Part shown: in pieces, positions 22,206 through 34,853 of the stretch | Numbering within the stretch: the first letter of the stretch is position 1 | How the letters are laid out: the number at the start of each line of letters is the position of its first letter | From: Thereva unica | Lineage: Eukaryota; Arthropoda; Insecta; Diptera; Therevidae | Reading direction: 5' to 3' | DNA length: 64,000 nucleotides | Assembly (NCBI GenBank): GCA_949987705.1 | Contig: OX465284.1 | Span: forward strand, 105,769,310 to 105,833,309 | Notes under the pieces: model-generated | Seen by the model: the letters and a program-made list of their open reading frames with translations, nothing else | Told to the model about the DNA's origin: nothing | Databases searched by the model: none | Program-made: the position numbers and the translations under genes

Positions 22206-25200
22206 ATCATGTATGGCAAATGTTTAGAATTGGGGGTCCAAACCAAAATCGCTCCAAAAATATTTCAGGTGTTCGAAGTGATTTTTGAGTGCTTCAATAG
22301 TAATTTGCGAGTTGGCGAATTGAGACTCCAGGCCAAAATCGCCTCACAATTTTTTTAGGTTCTTTGAGTCATTTATCCTCCTCCGTCCGAAACTGCCCCC
22401 GGCCTGGGCGCAGACCTAATATTGATAACATTCAATTTGTCAGCACTCAAAAATCACTCTGAATAGGGGAAAATTTTTCTGAAACGATTTTGGCCTTTAG
22501 CCCCAGTTTTTAGCATTTAATTTTTCTTTATGTGATGTTACCTTGGAAGCGGCCATATAAGCACGCACGCGGCCATTGACTAAGGCACGGCCTTGTCGTA
22601 CTCTTCTGAAAGCCTTGGAGAGCAATCAGACCAAACTATCCAAATCGATGTAAACTTTGGTTGAGGTATTCTGCAAAGGACACTAAAAGATCGCCAGTGG
22701 ACTTTTTGGATTGAAGGCGCACTGTTTGTCATTAGATTGGGCAGTAGCTTGAGGAATTTCTTGAGTCAGGTTTTTGCTGTATGGGTTGAACAGAATAAAG
22801 TTTCCAAGAGTTGGGATTTCCGAAGAAGTTTGCCCAGAGGTTAAGATAAAAGCGAGGCGCATGCCTTTAAGACGATATGGAATATATTGTTGGGTCCAAT
22901 GGATTTGTTGGAATCGAACTCCAGGAAGCATGTATATACCTCGCGAGTCTTGAGGAAGACCCCGTTCGTTACATGAGGGGAACAGGAGGTGTCATTGCCG
23001 TAGCGGACAAAGAAGAACCTTTGGTTTAAGTAAAGGAGCTTATAAAGGACAATGCTATCAAGGGTTTGACGTTTCTGATACTGGACTTGCAGAAATTTCT
23101 TAGTTTTATGTTCTCTCGACGGTTCGATCCTATCTGAAAACTCTTGTACGCTCTGAAGATGTCTTTAGTTTTGATTGGTTTCATGTACTCTTGATTTACC
23201 GTCTCTTTGCCATCGCTTGTGAACAAAAATGAGGCAGTAATCGTTGTGTCGGAGTGGTATTGAATGGTGGAGCTGGTTTTATAGAAAGGAGTCCTACCTC
23301 TATGCTCTAGTCTTCCATACTTCGGCCTATAGCTGTTCATAACCATATTTTCATAACCATAAGTGAAAATATCAATAACATCTTGTCTGTTTGTAAATCC
23401 GAATCATACACCCAAAATTAAAGCTGTTGCGATAGTGAATAATCCTATATCAGATTTCAGGATTCTTTCGATGAAAATATTGTTTCAACAGAATATCTCA
23501 ACCTTCTCAATTGCAATACACACTGTCTATGAGCTGATTAATCATTCATGTCCCTGAGGCTTTCCATTAACCAAATCACTCTGCACAATCGAATTATTGC
23601 AAGAATGTGAATGGATTGAATGCCTGCAGGCCCAATTTAATTGAAATAACCACTTTCTCGTTACCATTTCGTTTCGTATGCAAATCCCAGGTAATATATC
23701 GAGGCAAGACGCTTAGGAACGTCAATATCAGCACCTCAATGATTGTATAGCACAATAATAATTCTCAGCTATGACTGTTCGACACATCCATTATTCATGG
23801 CTACACAGAAATAATGGCATTCACCTATAGAAACATTAGCAAATGGGAATTGGTTCGTTTTGCAATTTATATCTGTATTTGACACAAAGATTCAATTTCC
23901 AAAAAGTGTTCAACTTCGGAGTTTAGAATTCTGTAGCCATCTTCACTGGGTTTTTGGTAGGTACTAATAAGCAAAAGCTCCTGGCACAATCACTACAGTA
24001 ACAAATAGCGTCGAGGATAAATTATTATGGCAAATCGGATTACAAATCCTCAGCATATTAATTACAACTAATTTGGTCTACCTTGGTATTTTAATTAAGA
24101 TGTTTTGTTAATATTTAGGTGTAATTTAGGTGTTAGGTGTATTTGAAGTGTTGACTTCATCCTCTATGTATATATTATATACATGTATATCGTTTGGTCC
24201 CGTGTAACCGTATTTATGAATTGACTTCTCAAAAGGACTTCAGATGAGCATGGTGTTAATTGAGAGCCGTGTGTCCTTACTGTCTGTTTATCAGCTGTCA
24301 CTTCATTAATTCAGTTCATGACGTCGTCGTTCTCGTACAAATTTATAGTATATGGGTTCCTGTAGACGCCACGATTCCAGTTACCCCTCTCTTCATTATG
24401 CTGTTATGTAGTACTCTCGCTTTTTCTGACACTTCTCATACATTATGTAGCATAGGGCTAGAGTGATGAGGATGATTATGGTAATGCCCATACCGATGCT
24501 AACCCAGATTATCTCATCGTTTATTCCGCTGTAAGATTTTCCTGTGAAGAAAATAGATAAGATGAAAAAAAAAAATTTATAGATTGATTATTATACCTTA
24601 AACATAAAAGAAAGTGGCTACGTTTGCAGAAAATTTTCGAAGGAGGATAATAAATCTTTGATCAGACCAAAGACGAACACAAAAGAACGGGGGATTTTAT
24701 CCAGAATCCTGGCGAAAACATTACTATTGAACATTCAAACTTGTTTTAAGATCCTATCCCATCTTTATAGCCCATTTTCTTTTTTAATATCCTCGATAAT
24801 AAAAGAAGGTGACACCAATATAGTCTCTATCCTATACCATACGAAAAGGATTCACTGTAGATGTAATCAAACATTTTATACACCGCCACTACTGTACTGT
24901 GACCAATTCAAATTCTTAAGATTCTATTGGCTAACATAACTTTTCCTGTCCCTTTTTACAAAATGCTTTCTCCCATTTTCCTCAATTTTCCTTCGAAGGG
25001 TTTTTTTTATTTCCTTTCGATTTTCACGGCTTAACCCAAATCTTTTGTTATGAACTTCCTACGGAAAGATATGAACTTGTACACATAAAAAAGGATAGAA
25101 GCCAGAAGGGACTAAAATCAGCGCATAACTGTCAATTCATAAATTTTATGCCTGGGTTTTACGATTTCGAATTGAAAAAAAAAATTGTTTAATAGATGGT

Positions 25201-25471
25201 TATGTACTTCACAGGATATTCAGGAGATACGGTAAGAGTGAACTGTCTGGGCTTCCAGACAGGCAAGTGGAGGTGGGTGGTTGTTTTACAGAAGTTTACC
25301 TCTTGAATGTAGGGAACAATTTAATGTTGAGAATCCAGACAAAATACAAGGACTTGCTTTTATTTTGAGAGGGAAATACGATTGAAATACTTGAAATAAA
25401 ATGTCTACGCCAGGATTTTTGGATGGATGTATAATGATTTTAAAAAATAAATGCGATCTTTATCTTCAGAT
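22206..25471. other. No recognisable gene
   Basis: 3.3 kb. Two minus-strand open frames (22683-22931 and 23026-23346) have no domain that I recognise and lie in different frames. A TATA/CATG microsatellite lies at about 24165-24190. No repeats supported. Confidence 0.4.
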
Positions 25472-25566
25472 TGCCGGCCGCTGTAGCGTAGGAGTTAAGT
25501 AGCCCAATTACCATCCCAGAGGTCCGTGGTTCGAATCCACTCCGGGGTATGGTCTTTCCCCTTTTC
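25472..25566 (+). repeat. tRNA-derived SINE, copy 3 (best preserved)
   Basis: Perfect internal polymerase III promoter: A box tagcgtaggag at 25484-25494 (fits TRGYnnARnnG) and B box ggttcgaatcc at 25528-25538, 33 bases apart. Terminator-like cccctttt follows at about 25558-25565. The 5' and 3' ends of the tRNA-like part do not pair into an acceptor stem, so I call it a SINE and not a tRNA gene. Confidence 0.8.
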
Positions 25567-26335
25567 TTTTTTCCGACCTATATTAATTTGGCCCTCTCTA
25601 CAATTTTCTTGTCTTCCCTCTTTCCATCGCCTTAAAGCATAATGAACGAGGAAACACTGTTCGATTGCCAAAGTCAGGGTTTTGTGGCGGTAGTATTGGA
25701 TGAGGAACTGTTGGAATAAAACTGCGTGCTAGGGCTGGTGAGTTTTTTCACTCTTCGTCAGTTTTTTTCAACCGTCGACAGAGCATTACTTTAAGTGCTA
25801 GTCTTTCTCAAAAAATATATCAACATTGCTAGAATATTGGCCACAGTAAGCGTAGTGGCAAGATTAGCCGAAACCAGAAGGTGGGAATTGAACTTCGCTA
25901 TCAATGGTTTTTGTGAGAACTTACCTGATATTGTTTCCACCTCAATGGTGGGTCCACATGACACAGATTTTTGGCCGTACAGATATCTGTCGAAGGAATG
26001 TCTGTGCAGACTTTTCGGTATATTTTTCAAAATATTTCATAGAGAAAATTCTATAGAAGTCTAAGAACAAAAGTCTGAAAATAAAAGTTTGTGTTGTGCG
26101 GATCCACAATAAGAGTATCGAGAGAAGCTACATATTCATCTTTGGCTGGATCGCATGAAACTTTACTTCGAAGTTAAGCAATCTACAGAACTCCATGCCA
26201 AAAGCTATGGACGCAATCGCCTCGATCACCGCATCTTTGGACCAAAATTACACACTCGTTTTCCGGCACTGTGCCATAGATGTTTGTCTGCCATTGAAAT
26301 TCGTCCTAGTCCTTCTAGTGTTATGTATGTAAATG
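25567..26335. other. No recognisable gene
   Basis: Nothing recognised before the LINE fragment at 26.34 kb. Confidence 0.4.
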
Positions 26336-26660
26336 AATAATTTCTCTAGTACAAATGTACTATGCGCAGTTCGCTATGGGGCTAGTTGCTACAACTCCAA
26401 CTGCATATCTTTCTACTCCTGTAAAAACACCTTCGGCAAGGGATGGGGTCTCAAACCAATGATGGTTCTGTGCGTGTATGCAGCCATGGTATATGCAATC
26501 CACACGTTCAACTTGCTGGTGTGGTGGACAGCGCTGAGGAAGACATAATGTTAAAAGGTTTGAAAAGGCCTAGAGGACGACTAACTGATGCTCTCTCCCT
26601 ACCATCAGCCAAACAAAGGCCTCGGAGTATTAGACGGCGATCTCTAAGTAATGCGTGACC
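26336..26660 (+). pseudogene. LINE RT thumb-region fragment (I/LOA-like)
   Basis: The frame reads SFYSCKNTFGKGWGLKPMM, VYAAMVYAIHTF and LLVWWTALRKT. This is the conserved stretch after the RT palm (ALYxCKRxxGKxWGLKPxxVxWxYTAVVRPIxTYxALVWW). The frame then shifts and no RNase H is found, so only about 300 bp remains. The same block is better kept at 57716-57850, where it continues into RNase H. Confidence 0.75.
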
Positions 26661-27240
26661 AATCCATCACACGTCCATCTCCGCAATGCGTTTTAAAACG
26701 AAGTAGACAGTCGTCCTTCCAACCTTTGCCCCTTTCTAAATGCCATCTATGCCGTCTATCCCCATTCACACTCCCATTCATGGGTGCCACTTTTAGGCTA
26801 AGGTGTTTAGGTACCATGCCAAGGGCTGTGGTTAAAGACTCTGTTTGCAAAGGATCCCCCGATGCTTGGCAAAGTCGGTGCGTACTAGTGTATTACCCTG
26901 GTATGCAACTCGATCAGGGTGGATTCGTTTATCCGCAATACTGGTAGAATCGTCTAATCGTCTTCGTTCAGACGTTAGTGCTTGTTAGGTGTCAGCGGTT
27001 TTGAGGTTAAAATGAAAGTTGGCATTGTTAATTATTTTGATAGTTTTAATTTATTTTGCATAATAGGTCAAAAATTGCAAATGCAAGGCAGTACAAGATT
27101 ATCGTCCCCACAAGGTCTGCCTGGACTAAGGTAGAACGGAAGAAGAAGTTGAAAGGGCAGGGAAAGAAGCCACCGGGGAACAACAAGTTGCTAGACCGTA
27201 CAGTGTCCTTTGACTGAGGTAATTCGGAAACTGGAGCCCA
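26661..27240. other. No recognisable gene
   Basis: Open frames occur on both strands because of balanced base composition, but no family resemblance was seen. Confidence 0.4.
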
Positions 27241-28720
27241 AAATCCCACGCTCATAATAATATCTTGCATTTTTAACCCGAAATAGTGGTCGCCACGACG
27301 TACTTTCCCCCTGAACAGGGGCGGCGCTTTCATAGGTGCAAATGGTGCACTTGCACCGGGCGCAATTTTACGGAACACTGCTTTTATTTTATTCAAGATT
27401 ATACAATGGAAACTAGTACATGCAGTTCAGTGACCACCGATTATCCCTTGAAATATGAAAGCTTGAAGAACGACATAGGGACCTTTATTATAGTCTATAG
27501 ATTTGCGCCGCCTAGGATTGTTCATGAAACAGCTAGCGAAGTACACCGAAAAATATCCTGGAGCAAATAATGAGGTTGGTAGATGGCAGAGCCGCAGAAG
27601 GCCATCTACCAGAAGCTTAAGCGGTACGAATCTTAAAGAAACAGTATTAGCGGGAGAGTTTTGCGAAGACAGGGTCACAGGCTTTCATAGGTACAAATTT
27701 TGCACTTGCACCGGGTGCAATTTCAGAAATTAATATTAAAAAAATAATAATAAAAAGATTTTGAAGAAAATAATTGAAAAAGTGTTCTTCATTGTTTCTT
27801 CATTTTCATATATTAAAAGAACTTCACCGAATATTTGCGCCTTTTGCCATTGCCCTTTACTGCTGTAAAAAAATGACCAGGTGATGGGGGCGCAATATGG
27901 CATACTGCACCGGCCGCGAAAGAACTTAGCGCCGGCCCTGCCCCTGAATTGACCATCTGGAAGGACTTTTCCGTCGAAATACCCACAAGAAGAGAGTGGA
28001 GGAACGGAGACGTTCTAAAGCGGTATGATCTCCGGATGACGTCAGAGGGCACCGGAACACTAGACTTTCTAAAGACAATTAACAGTTCACTCTGGTATCA
28101 CTTTTCGGTGCACGCTAGTGAGCACCATTGAGAGATCTCGTCAGGCTCAAGTAACCTCTCTGTGGTAAAAATAGCCAAGCCTCTACAAAAGCTTTAAATT
28201 TACTGATGATGTACCAGTAGAGTTCAGCTAGAGAGGCACTGTATAAAGCATAACCTGATTCTATTCTGGATTCCGGGTTATAGATACAAGATAGCTAACT
28301 ACCTAACTAAGCAAGGACTCTCTCCCCGATAGGGAGAAGTATTGACAGTCCAATATGCGGGGCCAAAACGCTTCTGGCCAGCGAAAAAGGTGGATCTTTA
28401 TGCAAACTGTATCATTTCTAGGATGGCTAGTCCCACTTAAAACAAAAAGAATAATAACCTTCCTCAACAGCCTGAATTACAGAAATCCTGCCAGAGTTAC
28501 AGAAATCATCACGGCACATAGGATGCCATACTAACGATCTGGGTAAGTTGCGTCAGAATGAAATGGAAAATCTCATTCACTTTCTATGCACGGATCTAGC
28601 CAAAGCCGGGCAACGCACACTAGAAAGCTATGCTCTGAAAGACTTAGACGAGATCTTCAAACTAGAAGTCAGGGCAATGATGCGCTTCTTTAACTTCATA
28701 AGATAACTTAAGATATCCGC
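27241..28720 (+). pseudogene. Decayed LINE RNase H and C-terminus, split by a composite MITE
   Basis: Either side of the MITE (27316-27940) lies what looks like one old LINE. Right of it, LTIWKDFSVEIPTRREWRNG is followed by a GTGT...FSVHAS stretch in the place of the first RNase H blocks. At about 28260-28325 FWIPGYR and IANYLTKQGLS match the WVPGHxxIxGNExADxLAKQG block. At about 28540-28680 NLIHFLC keeps the His and Cys of the terminal zinc finger, followed by LKDLDEIFKLEVR and RFFNFIR. Multiple stops are present. The assignment of the first part is weaker than that of the last. Confidence 0.6.
27316..27940 (+). mobile_element. Composite hAT-like MITE, copy 5 (625 bp, perfect TSD)
   Basis: Starts caggggcggcgctttcat and ends agcgccggccctg, with an exact 8-bp duplication cccctgaa at 27308-27315 and 27941-27948. 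A second left-end-like unit (cagggtcacaggctttcatagg) begins at about 27670. The segment between, including tacaatggaaactagtacat, agcttgaagaacgacat and atatcctggagca, matches that of the composite at 8146-8842. A short-unit right end with catactgcaccgg closes it. The outer duplication shows that the whole composite moved as one unit. Confidence 0.92.
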
Positions 28721-31700
28721 CAGAGTCGGTCCAACAACCATCTCTAACCTTATGTACATGGATTTGTGGTATCAAAACGACGTGCCAATCTTTAACTGGG
28801 CTCCCAGTCGAACTGAAGCCATCTCTATACCAAACCTTATCATGTAGCATGATTCTATCGTGTCGATAGTTTTATCGTTTTCCTCCTCCCATCAACTAGG
28901 TAATGATGGGTGTCCTCGGTAGCTCCTTACATCCACTCTACTTCTACCATAGCCAATATTAACTAGACAATGGTAAATTTGGTGAAGGGGTCTATCATCT
29001 GGTGATGTTCATATTATCTTCTGTGTATTTTTATGGTTAACCCTGGTTCCAGCTATTCTTAATCTTTTTGTGATTGGGAATTCATCCACTATTTTTGCAT
29101 AATCGTTTGATTTTCGTTTATCTACTTGCCAGCGTAGAGGTTGCCAATTTCTTGCCATACTTTGATAGGGTTATGCTCCCTCAAAATACCAGTAAGACAT
29201 AAAATTAGTGAACAAGAAACTGATAACATTTCCTTTTGTTTTTAGATGCATAAAAATGAATGTTATCATCTCTCCAAAAAATCCAATGACACACTCTGAC
29301 ATCTCCCTGAATCCCTACGAACTCAAATCTTAAATCTCCATTGCATTTTATCATTATATCTCTCTTCTTACCATCAACCCACGTACCCAATCTCAAGTCA
29401 ACCAGCAGCGAAAAAAATCTCATTTATAACGTCTACAATATCAGAAGAAACTCGTTCAACGTTGAAGGAATGTGTATAAAGTTAATTAAAAAGTTAATTA
29501 AATAAAATCTTAATTGATGACATTGGACCCATCATAAAAAAAAACAATCAACGCAATTTTCTAAAAAAAAATGATGCCAAGATAATTTCCTTCAACACCT
29601 CAAGAAATTTCCGTCGTTGTTGATCTTTTTTTAAAACGTGATTTAGTATTTTCTTAATTTACTTAAGGCTCATAATTAATTTGTTAATAAATTTTAAATT
29701 AAGAGGTAAATTCCAAAAAAAAGGTGAAAATTGGTTCAATTTCCGCCGCACACTCAGCGATTGCATATTATCTTGAGTGAGTGGGAATATAAACTTGAGT
29801 GTAATCGAAAGATTATTCAGTTTCTCAGGAGAGGAGTATATGTTGGTGGTAGTCCAATCATGGGAGAGTATCCTTATAAATATATTGTGGCTTTTGTGTT
29901 TAGGTACGACAGAAAAAAAGGTTTCTTATAAAAATGCTCACCTAGACCTTTTCCATGGGTTTATAAAAGCATTTATTGACGCTGGGGAGCAGCCTTAATT
30001 GAGATAGCCCCAAGGAACGACCCTCTTTTGATGAGATACTTACTTTCTGCTTCTTTAAAAGGGTTTCGTACTTCTTGTTTGTTAGCCTTTGTTTTTTTTT
30101 TTTTTTTGTGTTGGTCCTGGAATAGTTTGTAATTTTTTACTCGACCAACGGGGAATGGTCATCAACTTGACTTACAACTCTTTTGTACATTTCACTTCAC
30201 ATTTCTGAAGGACCTTGTTTCATTAATAGCCCTTGGTCCAGGGGGTGATTTATGACTCTTCAACAAGTTCCTTTCAGCAAACACTTGTTTTTCCCTTCAA
30301 CCGCTACAACAATGACTAGTCTATTAAATTTTGAAGAGACCGCACCGAGACCATTTCGGGAATAAGAGAAAAGTTTTGTATACACCTTTCTTTTACTACG
30401 AAATAAAGTTTAGAGGATAAATCTCCATGCTGCTGAAAAATTCACAGCAAATCCATTAAAGACTTTAGAATTTAATAGAACTGAACTCTGACTTCATTCT
30501 CTATGTTTACCTGACCTACCTCAAGCATATACATACATATACAGAAAAAGACAACATCTTCGGCAACTATACATGACTAGCACGTGAGTGAACCGAAAAG
30601 TAAGTACTACCCTCAGGTATCATTCCACCTGACGAGCCTGAACAACTAACCTTTCGGAAACTGACATGGCAAATAATTAATGTGACTTTTGCTGGTTGTA
30701 GGGAATCAGGTCGAATACGACAGAAGAATTACTTCTCAACTTAAGGCGTTTCAATGTAATGAAACTTCATCTGATGGGTGGACCTACATGTCTCTTAGCA
30801 TTTTTATCTTTAGGGTAGGGGAAGCTAATTAATTAAATCGATATTTACCTGTCATAGAATGTGACATTTATTGTTAGGCGATTGAAGGAATATCAATTGA
30901 TTGATGGATAGGGCGTAATTTATCTCCATTCCGAAGGCAGATTTTTGGTAAAATTGAACAATTTGATTGATATATTTTTCCTTTAGGACTATTAGATGTC
31001 CCTGTGTCAAAGAAACACCTAAAAACACACGTTATTGTTTACACACAAATTAACTAATGTTTACACCATGTAAACAAAACTTTAGAATACATTCCACAGA
31101 TGGTTTCCTATGTAATTTTCTAGGAAATAACATCCTGAAACTTTCAGTCTATGATTTAACCAATCTTAAAATAAACTTACTCTCAGAAATTGTGGTAGTT
31201 TTAGTCTTAAGGTATGTAAGTAAGTTTCAAAGGCTATGATTTACCGAGAATTTTGTAACATAATAGACTTTAATTTATTCCTGTTTTCATGGGTTGTGGA
31301 GTCTTAAATATCAAATGGTTTCGTTCGTCAATTTACCTTTCAGAAGGCAGAGACAAGTTTTGATATGGAAATGTATGTAGCTTCACTTTCTAATATATAT
31401 TTGAACAAGCAATTAACTGCAAAATTGTTCTCGTATTCATATATAATTTGACCTGAAATCCATGTCAGTAGTGGCAGCAGTTGTTCTATCTTCTCTCTAA
31501 TTGATGTTTTTATAAGATAGTGGGCTTAGTCAATACTAGTACCACGGTTATCTCAATGAAACCTGACTTGTACTGAAAGTGCAATTAGCAATTTTATTTG
31601 TTTACGTGCGTCTTACTCTGTAAACATTCACGATAGTTCATGTAATGTTTTTTGATATTATAAATTCTACTACTAGGGCGTCTTGGTGCTATCCAACCTA

Positions 31701-31829
31701 CACACCCAAATCTATCTCCCCTGGGCACCAGATGCACCCAGTTGTATAATGTCGTATCGTCATGATGTGGAGGTTCTCTCAGCATGGATCATTTCCTACC
31801 GTACTAATGGACCAACTACATTGGCACCC
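28721..31829. other. AT-rich DNA, nothing recognised
   Basis: About 3.1 kb. Contains a T-run near 30093-30108. No open frame with family resemblance and no supportable repeat. Confidence 0.5.
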
Positions 31830-32280
31830 ACCAGTTTGGTGATGAGGACCTTTACCGATCGGGCTTGGATGAAACACACCAAATGCTGGAGGTACGGGCC
31901 TGGAATATGTCAAGTCTATCGCGTTTAAGGAATTGTTTGGGTGCACTAGATAGGATCTCAGGACACTTGTCAGCTCCGCTTGCTAACTAGGTGTCAGAAC
32001 ACTTGTTGCGTTGATTACCAGACACTGCTCCCTGAACTGCCAGCTATGGCAGATAGAAAGAGGGTAGAACCCCATTTGCTAGTTTTACCTTGAGTCGTTC
32101 CTTCATGTTAACTATGGGTGCTCCGCGATAGATCGAACAATCGAGTCTAAACGACATGACAATAGACTGACTTCTGAATCTGCTCAAGCGGTCTGGTCTA
32201 AAACTAGGAGATACACTGGTGTGGTACAATAGTCTAAGTGAAGTGCCACAATTGTTTTGGACCAAAAAGAAGAAGAAGAT
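31830..32280 (+). pseudogene. LINE C-terminus, same family as 57.55-59.1 kb
   Basis: Across frames: MRTFTDRAWMKHTKCWR (compare RALADRTLMKHIERWR at 58640), then RTLVALITRHCSLNCQLWQI (compare RTLVGLITGHCALNYHLWKI). Stops lie in the finger region. A partial internal duplication of the gacacttgt string appears at about 31955-32010. The tail gtggtacaatagtctaagtg followed by tttggaccaaaaagaag matches the family's 3' end. Endonuclease and RT are absent. Confidence 0.8.
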
Positions 32281-32905
32281 GAAGAAAGTCTACTACTCAT
32301 ATATCATTTAAATTTCATTCTTCATGTAAACTGTCAGGGCAATAGTCGTTAGGTCTTTCTAAACGCCAACAGAATTCATCTTGAGTTTTATTCTCCAAGG
32401 AACCTGTATATTACTATATATATGTATATATAGTCGGCTTTAAGTACTAAGACGCCATCTCCAGCAATAAAAGGCCTGTTCGAAACAGCGTTTTACATTA
32501 ACCGTAGAAGGTCTCAACGAGATATGATGTAATACGTCCGCCTACCATCAAAGAGCTTCAAAGATTCCATGCGACGGTATAATCTTACATACGTCTTCAA
32601 ATTATTTTCCTAACCTAGATAACGTTCAACTCTCTGTCTTCTCTCATTACAGTAATATCTTGAAGAGGCTGCGCCAAATCAAATGGAAAATGAGAGCGCG
32701 TGTGAAGAAATGACAATTCCAGACACATTAAAATTGCATGTATAGATAAAGCGCACGTGCATTGTAATTTACCCTTCGAAATTAATTTACGGGCGACAAC
32801 ACTCCACCCATTGTATTTGACGGAGATAAGAGTCGAAGTCAAACTGACTGATTGATGCTATAAACAAGAGCAACCTACGATTCGCTTTCCACAGCTACTG
32901 TCAAA
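32281..32905. other. No recognisable gene
   Basis: Contains a short TATA/TATG microsatellite at about 32410-32432. Confidence 0.4.
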
Positions 32906-33319
32906 TACCCCGTTTATGGCTACGTTCAACCCAAGTTCAACCCGACTTTAGCCCGTATTCAACGCAGTCATAAACGGCGTTCGAGTTGAAACTGGGTCCA
33001 CTCAATCCAACTCAGCTCTCCTACCTGGGTCGAGTTGATATTTCACGTTGTATACTTTGGTTGAGTTGTAATTGGGTTGAAGTGACATTTGGTTTGTTTG
33101 TTTACCATCCGTGAAGTCCCCACGGGAATAAAAAACTACTGTTCTGAGTTTTTACGTATAAGTGAGAATCTCAAGCAATAATTTGAGATTGTGTTTTGAT
33201 ATCAGTTCAACTCTATTTCAACCCAAACTAAACTCAACTCAACATCATATACGGTGGTCAAAATTTCAACTCAAACTCTACTCTACTTTTCAATCTGCAA
33301 TCTACTCAGAAACGGGGTA
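32906..33319. repeat. Inverted-repeat element rich in TTGAGTTGA
   Basis: Bounded by taccccgtttatggctac (32906-32923) and the near reverse complement ctactcagaaacggggta (33302-33319). The interior is packed with degenerate caactcaa / ttgagttga words in both orientations and an internal hairpin (ccgtttatggc... with ...cataaacgg near 32960-32977). Related words recur at 62500-62700. No target duplication identified. Confidence 0.65.
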
Positions 33320-34653
33320 GAAACGAATAGAATATACGACTTTCGAATGAAGGTGCAAAATCTGCAAACCCCTGCAATGGCGACGCCGTCGAGCTGGGTG
33401 ACCGATTTAATCAAATTTCTATTTCGTAGTCGTCGCCCTTCAAAGTTACATGCGTGCTGTGACATGGGTTTGTGTTGCTATTCTCGTGTGTTCCTGGTTG
33501 TGCTGAGTAGGTAAATCTTTCTTGGCCCAGCTGAGAAGTGCTAAAAGGGCTAACTCTATTACTAATAATTTTTCCCATGAGAAAGGCAATCTTATTTTAA
33601 TTTTTTCAGTATAATTATTTGGTATAAATTTTAACAGAGTATGGTTTGTTATCTACTTTCGTAGAGTGGGCACTTGAGACTCTTACTTCGCATGGGAACA
33701 GCGATTTTCAGTTTTCCTTTTGATTTGGCGCTGCCTCTAGTTTTTTTTTTTTTAAGAACAATTTTTCTGATTTTCAAACTTTTATCAAAAAAATTAGGCT
33801 GACCAAAGCCTACACTGTAATATCGATAGCTCTAATGATTTTTTTTTTCTTCAATATAAAACTCAAATATTTTCGTAGCAACGTAAAAACCGTAAATCAA
33901 AGTGGGTGAACTAATATAACACAAGAGCCATTAGCAATTCGTAAGCAATATAAATTGAAGTTTCCTTGACATTATACCATAACCCCACTTTTATAATTCA
34001 CTTTCATACAAATTCGTCCTGATTTCAACAAATACAAACATGTGTACATATTTGATAATAAATCATCTTCTATTATTTTTTATTTGTTTTTTATTTATTT
34101 TTACCCTACTAGACCCCTAATATTTCCAAATTTAGAACATTTTTGATAAATTACAAATAATTTGACTGTAGCACATGACAATCATCCTGTAAGAAGTCCT
34201 TATAGCGATTTAAAAATGGATGTATAAAAACTTCCTCCCTTGAAGGTAGATATTCCTTTTCCAAAATTGTTCATATCTTTCGTTTCAACCTACTGAAGGA
34301 CTAAAAATATATTCATTCAAATATTACTTGAAAAAAAAAATATCCTTTGAATATTTTACAACAATTGCCTTTTTGTTCTGTCATCATTATCCTGAATGCT
34401 TTCTTGTTCACAGCAGGAGCAAGACTTTCATCCCGACAAATTCTTTCTTTTTTTTATAAATCAAAACAAATACTTCTAAACCCTCTCACCCCCAAAACGG
34501 TGCTGCCATGCGGAATCTAACTTGAAAATACTTTCCCTTGGACTGTGAAAAGGAACACCACCATGCCACGCCGCTGATTCCATGAAATATGTGATACCTT
34601 AGTTTATGAACGCAATATCTGTGTGGAGGTCGTTATCTTTTACAAATGCCCCC
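33320..34653. other. AT-rich DNA, nothing recognised
   Basis: No coding or repeat signal supported. Confidence 0.45.
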
Positions 34654-34853
34654 NNNNNNNNNNNNNNNNNNNNNNNNNNNNNNNNNNNNNNNNNNNNNNN
34701 NNNNNNNNNNNNNNNNNNNNNNNNNNNNNNNNNNNNNNNNNNNNNNNNNNNNNNNNNNNNNNNNNNNNNNNNNNNNNNNNNNNNNNNNNNNNNNNNNNNN
34801 NNNNNNNNNNNNNNNNNNNNNNNNNNNNNNNNNNNNNNNNNNNNNNNNNNNNN
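34654..34853. other. Assembly gap, 200 N
   Basis: Exactly 200 unknown bases; a round size suggests a placeholder rather than a measured gap. Apparent open frames over it are artefacts. Confidence 0.99.

Noticed and set aside
22683..23346. Two minus-strand frames that at first looked like exons or a viral gene
   Set aside because: They lie in different frames, are separated by stops, and match no family that I can name; chance frames are the simpler reading.
25472..25566. Functional tRNA gene
   Set aside because: A and B boxes are good, but the 5' and 3' ends do not form an acceptor stem; related degraded copies elsewhere point to a SINE.
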